In this document: piece after piece, positions 61,226-64,000 of the stretch
Numbering within the stretch: the stretch's first letter is position 1
Layout of the letters: each line of letters begins with the position of its first letter
Origin: an uncultured Bacteroidales bacterium
GTDB taxonomy: Bacteria > Bacteroidota > Bacteroidia > Bacteroidales > F082
NCBI GenBank assembly: GCA_946185535.1
Contig: CAMHJX010000016.1
Location: 1 to 64,000, forward strand
DNA length: 64,000 nucleotides
Direction: 5' to 3'
The notes under the pieces: generated by a model
Database searches by the model: none
What the model was told of the DNA's origin: nothing
The model's input: the letters and a program-made list of their open reading frames with translations, nothing else
Position numbers and translations under genes: made by a program

Positions 61226-62892
61226 TATTCTTTTATCCACTTCCCCGTCTCCACAGGGGTCGTTGAGTTTGTCGAAACACCCGTTGTATAAACCTTCCAA
61301 ACATAAACACCTTCAGCCCATTCCGTTGCATCAATCGCCGTCACATTCTCCGTAAGGGCTTGACTGTGGATGAGTCTGCCGTTCATGTCGTACACTTCTA
61401 CCCGCGCATTCTTCAATCCCGTCCTGATGTTCAGCACATCCTTTCCCGGATTGGGATAGGCGATGGCTACTTTCAAACCATTCTCATGCGCCTCTTCGAT
61501 GCCTACAAAAGCATCAGCGGGAAACTTGGTGACGGTAGTCCAGTGTTGCGTTGTATTGTCAAGGTTTTTCGATGAGAATACAAGGAGCGTCCCGCCATCG
61601 TAAGTTGAAATAATACTGTATGCCAAACTATTGATATTGCCTTTGTCCAAATCATAAAACAACGTTGAAACAGTGTCCAAGTTGGCATCAAGCCGTTCAA
61701 TCATTATCCAAGAGTCCTCGTTGAAAAAATAGCCATAATTTAAAGTGTAGCAGAAATAAAGTTCATCGTTATTTGTCGTTGAAATCGACCTTTGCCGAGC
61801 TGGACAATCGTATGAATCCGTGCTTCTTACCCTACATTGCAATGCCGCGACGGATGGCGAAGGGTCGTCAATGTTGTCATCATAGTCATAAATTCTGACA
61901 TCGGCTTGCTCATCGCCGTATTCGCGCTCAATCTGTGTTGATAAATAAGTCGTTCCGTGTCGGCTTCGGGCGACACTCATTTTTGAGAAGGTGCGATAAT
62001 CAGAGACATCGGTATGGCTGAATTGCTTCGTTTTCAAGAGATTCAAATTGTTGTCAAAATAGAGAGCTTGACCTTGAACGGACGCATTGGTGGTGTTGAA
62101 TCTGCCTGGATAATACATCAAATAGCCGGAATCTGTTTTCACCAAATGACAACGACCAAGCAGATGCTCAACAGCGCCGCCTCCGCCATTCGAGACGCTC
62201 TCATACCCAATCTGATCAATAAGTTCCCCTTCAAAAGTCATTCTAAACATAAACAAAGAATCAGGACCTCTTGGGTGGTCAACATCGTGGCTATATGCTT
62301 TGAAATAAGCTCCAACTATTACCCCATCGTCAACCAAAGGGGAAAACAGGCAGAGCGTACCGCATTGCTCATTCGGATTCAATTGCCACGATGAGTTTTG
62401 AACTTCAAAAGTGTCAATCTTTATATGATGTTCGAAACACTCCGTAATGTTCATTTGTTCATCCAATTTGTACAATCCGAGAATAGCGTCATCAGGTGGA
62501 TTGTCGTAGTTCAAGAAATAATTGAAATACGAGAAATCATGGTCGGGATTATAGGCCATCAAAGCAAACAACTGGCCATCGTGTTCAACAGTATAAGGAT
62601 TTGCAGCTCGATATGCGGGCTTAAAGAATTCGTTATATGCCAACTCCTCTCCATTAAAAGAGAATTTTCGCAATGCTGGATGAGGTGAATAAAAATCCCC
62701 GTAACCGCTTTTGAAGAAATAGCAGCACGACGCGACTACGATGCCATCCGAAGTCTCGTAAGCATCCAGCATATGGGTGATTTCATTCTCACTGGTATAG
62801 TATTCGTAAGATTGTTCCCACTCCTGTCCAAAGGCCTTGGCCCCGAAAAGCATCATCAGCGCAAGCAGGGTCGTAATTCTTGTTGCTTTCAT
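61225..62892 (-). CDS. T9SS cargo protein, sorting domain altered by a repeat
   Basis: A 555-residue secreted protein with signal peptide ending AKAFGQ (about 22). The body (about 25-465) has propeller-like strands (ALRKFSFNGEELAY, YKLDEQMNITECF, LDANLDTVSTLFYDLDKGNIN) with no catalytic motif I recognise. The last 85 residues are a type A T9SS domain (AYPNPGKDVLNIRTGLKNARVEVYDMNGRLIH, WAEGVYVWKVY). Just before its last strand (ETGKWIKE) the residues GVSTNSTTP are encoded by a half-copy of the palindromic repeat found in pyrC. It is 32 bp downstream of the metallopeptidase gene. Confidence 0.82.
   Translation of the reverse strand: MKATRITTLLALMMLFGAKAFGQEWEQSYEYYTSENEITHMLDAYETSDGIVVASCCYFFKSGYGDFYSPHPALRKFSFNGEELAYNEFFKPAYRAANPYTVEHDGQLFALMAYNPDHDFSYFNYFLNYDNPPDDAILGLYKLDEQMNITECFEHHIKIDTFEVQNSSWQLNPNEQCGTLCLFSPLVDDGVIVGAYFKAYSHDVDHPRGPDSLFMFRMTFEGELIDQIGYESVSNGGGGAVEHLLGRCHLVKTDSGYLMYYPGRFNTTNASVQGQALYFDNNLNLLKTKQFSHTDVSDYRTFSKMSVARSRHGTTYLSTQIEREYGDEQADVRIYDYDDNIDDPSPSVAALQCRVRSTDSYDCPARQRSISTTNNDELYFCYTLNYGYFFNEDSWIMIERLDANLDTVSTLFYDLDKGNINSLAYSIISTYDGGTLLVFSSKNLDNTTQHWTTVTKFPADAFVGIEEAHENGLKVAIAYPNPGKDVLNIRTGLKNARVEVYDMNGRLIHSQALTENVTAIDATEWAEGVYVWKVYTTGVSTNSTTPVETGKWIKE
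61258..61281. repeat. Half-copy of the palindromic repeat inside a T9SS sorting domain
   Basis: GGTCGTTGAGTTTGTCGAAA matches the pyrC arm GGTCGTTGAGCCTGTCGAAA at all but two positions. It lies in the coding end of the T9SS cargo gene and keeps the frame. Confidence 0.7.
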
Positions 62893-62924
62893 TGTATCAT
62901 TGTTTTATCCATTTCCCGTTTGCT

Positions 62925-64000
62925 TCATTTCCCTAAAGCAGCATTAATCCGCTGATGCTCGCTCTCCACGTATGCACCCAAAGTCTTCGCAATTTCGGGA
63001 TAGAAGCCGTTGAAAGTCGGATACTTGTCGCGATGGCACTTGTATTCTTTTAATGCATTTACCAACTCGGGCATCCAATGGAAGCCCCTACCAAGTTGGT
63101 CATACATGTCATCTCTCACCTGCTCGGCGGCAAAACCGTTTTCCTCCATGTAGATAATGACAGCGGCTCGGACAATGCTCTCATTGAGCACAGTCGTGGC
63201 GTTTTTGTAGGCCTGCCCATTCATCATCCGCTTTGTCAAGGCATACAAGTCCTCGCCAATTGGCAACAACAAAGCCTTGTTCGCCTCTTCGTCAAGAAGC
63301 GGATTGACAAACGAATGGTTGAATTCGTGAATCAATGTAGAAGCAAACATCTCGCTGTTTTCAAAAGCCTTTCCCGTTTCCTCGTTCAAGTAGTAGCCGC
63401 AAATGGCAAAAACTTCTCTCTTTTGGCCAGGGAATTGGCGACTTGGTCCGTAATTAGCGCCCCCATTGGTGAATCCGATAATGACCGTATAGGTTTCCTC
63501 GGGTGCCATGCCATAAAACTGGGAATACCAGTCTTGATTGAAATAAGGCATCACATTATTTCGATAGGCTTCAAGTCCTTCTTCGTAGAAACCCTCGTGC
63601 TGCATATAAAATTCATGGAAGCGCGTATCAGTGTAAAACTGGTTGATGTACATCAAGCAAGTGTCAAGATTGACTTTCTGCCATCTCTTTTCAAGGGTTG
63701 TGGCATCAATGAGACGCACTGCTTTTCCATCTGTTTCGGTCTGCAACGACATACTGGCCACGGCATCATAACCAATGCCATATTTTGGCTTCAAACTCTG
63801 CATGTAGGCAACCGCAGGATGCGACTCAAACGGGGCAAACCACGCTTCTGTTTCTTTCGTGTACTGGCCTGCCATATCCATGTTATACTCACGATAACCA
63901 GCAGTGCGAGCCATAATGCTCATCAGTTCAATTGTTTCGGAAACCTCCACTTTGACTTCTTGCGCTTGCATCGTCACCCCTCCCGCCATAAGCAGGAGCG
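62925..64000 (-). CDS. Secreted DUF4932-like metallopeptidase, 5' end outside window
   Basis: The frame is open to the window edge. It enters through the end of a signal peptide (LLLMAGGVTMQAQ), so the true start lies beyond 64000. The visible part (about 358 residues) has the zinc motif HEFNHSF (HEXXH) around 63315, followed about 60 residues later by NESIVRAAVIIY, a possible third ligand Glu. The overall sequence (ELMSIMARTAGYREY, FTNGGANYGPSRQFPGQKREVFAICGYY) fits the DUF4932 family of Bacteroidota. No T9SS sorting domain is present. It precedes the T9SS cargo gene by 32 bp in the same direction. Confidence 0.8.
   Translation of the reverse strand, partial: LLLMAGGVTMQAQEVKVEVSETIELMSIMARTAGYREYNMDMAGQYTKETEAWFAPFESHPAVAYMQSLKPKYGIGYDAVASMSLQTETDGKAVRLIDATTLEKRWQKVNLDTCLMYINQFYTDTRFHEFYMQHEGFYEEGLEAYRNNVMPYFNQDWYSQFYGMAPEETYTVIIGFTNGGANYGPSRQFPGQKREVFAICGYYLNEETGKAFENSEMFASTLIHEFNHSFVNPLLDEEANKALLLPIGEDLYALTKRMMNGQAYKNATTVLNESIVRAAVIIYMEENGFAAEQVRDDMYDQLGRGFHWMPELVNALKEYKCHRDKYPTFNGFYPEIAKTLGAYVESEHQRINAALGK

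Noticed and set aside
1-64000. CRISPR array
   Set aside because: No regularly spaced repeat array with unique spacers was seen. The visible repeats are palindromic singletons or short tandems.

Overview
The window is a chromosomal segment of a Bacteroidota bacterium, most likely an uncultured member of the Bacteroidales. The evidence is: promoters with the TAnnTTTG -7 element and often a TTTG/CTTG -33 element 19-21 nt upstream; absence of strong Shine-Dalgarno sites; several secreted proteins ending in type IX secretion (T9SS) sorting domains (type A, YPNP...LGQ; type B, NVFTPNGDGYND); a TonB-dependent receptor; DUF2723, DUF5689 and FISUMP-type proteins; and an SDR-type threonine dehydrogenase beside glycine C-acetyltransferase. 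It is ordinary chromosome. I see no prophage, intact insertion sequence, rRNA or CRISPR array.

Layout. 1-5.0 kb: rimP-nusA-infB operon and tRNA-Gln (minus strand). 5.2-10.7 kb: plus-strand operon of a CsgG-like protein, three lipoproteins (including DUF4810 and DUF799/GNA1162 families) and a DUF2723 membrane glycosyltransferase. 10.8-18.4 kb: a 1380-residue PPDK-like protein without a PEP-binding barrel, a small graveyard (deleted PIN toxin, FISUMP tail), a FISUMP lipoprotein operon, and a possible structured leader or ncRNA. 18.4-24.8 kb: gapA, a type B T9SS cargo protein, a DUF4160/DUF2442 pair, mscL, prfC and tRNA-Asp. 24.9-33.9 kb: an IgGFc-binding-like cargo/lipoprotein/beta-barrel/comEC operon, then surE-lpxB and maf. 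34-42.7 kb: an AAA ATPase, tdh-kbl, cysS with an interrupted patatin gene, and dpm1-pyrC-MORN lipoprotein. 42.9-50 kb: a TonB receptor, a repetitive DUF5689-type surface protein and a secreted EEP nuclease. 50.4-64 kb: six secreted proteins (a C10 cysteine protease, four further T9SS cargo proteins, a HEXXH metallopeptidase) around two paralogous lipobox-TPR-TM-HTH regulators.

The most interesting signal is an 11-bp element, TACAGATTTTT. I found it exactly six times, only between 53.0 and 59.4 kb, in three pairs. Each pair lies at nearly the same distance upstream of the -7 box of a minus-strand gene: the C10 protease, the three-gene T9SS cargo operon, and one of the two TPR-HTH regulators. 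This looks like an undescribed operator for a local regulon of secreted proteins. Also notable are palindromic repeats of one family inserted in frame in pyrC and in the sorting domain of a T9SS protein, and a patatin gene split by one TAA codon between its catalytic Ser and Asp.
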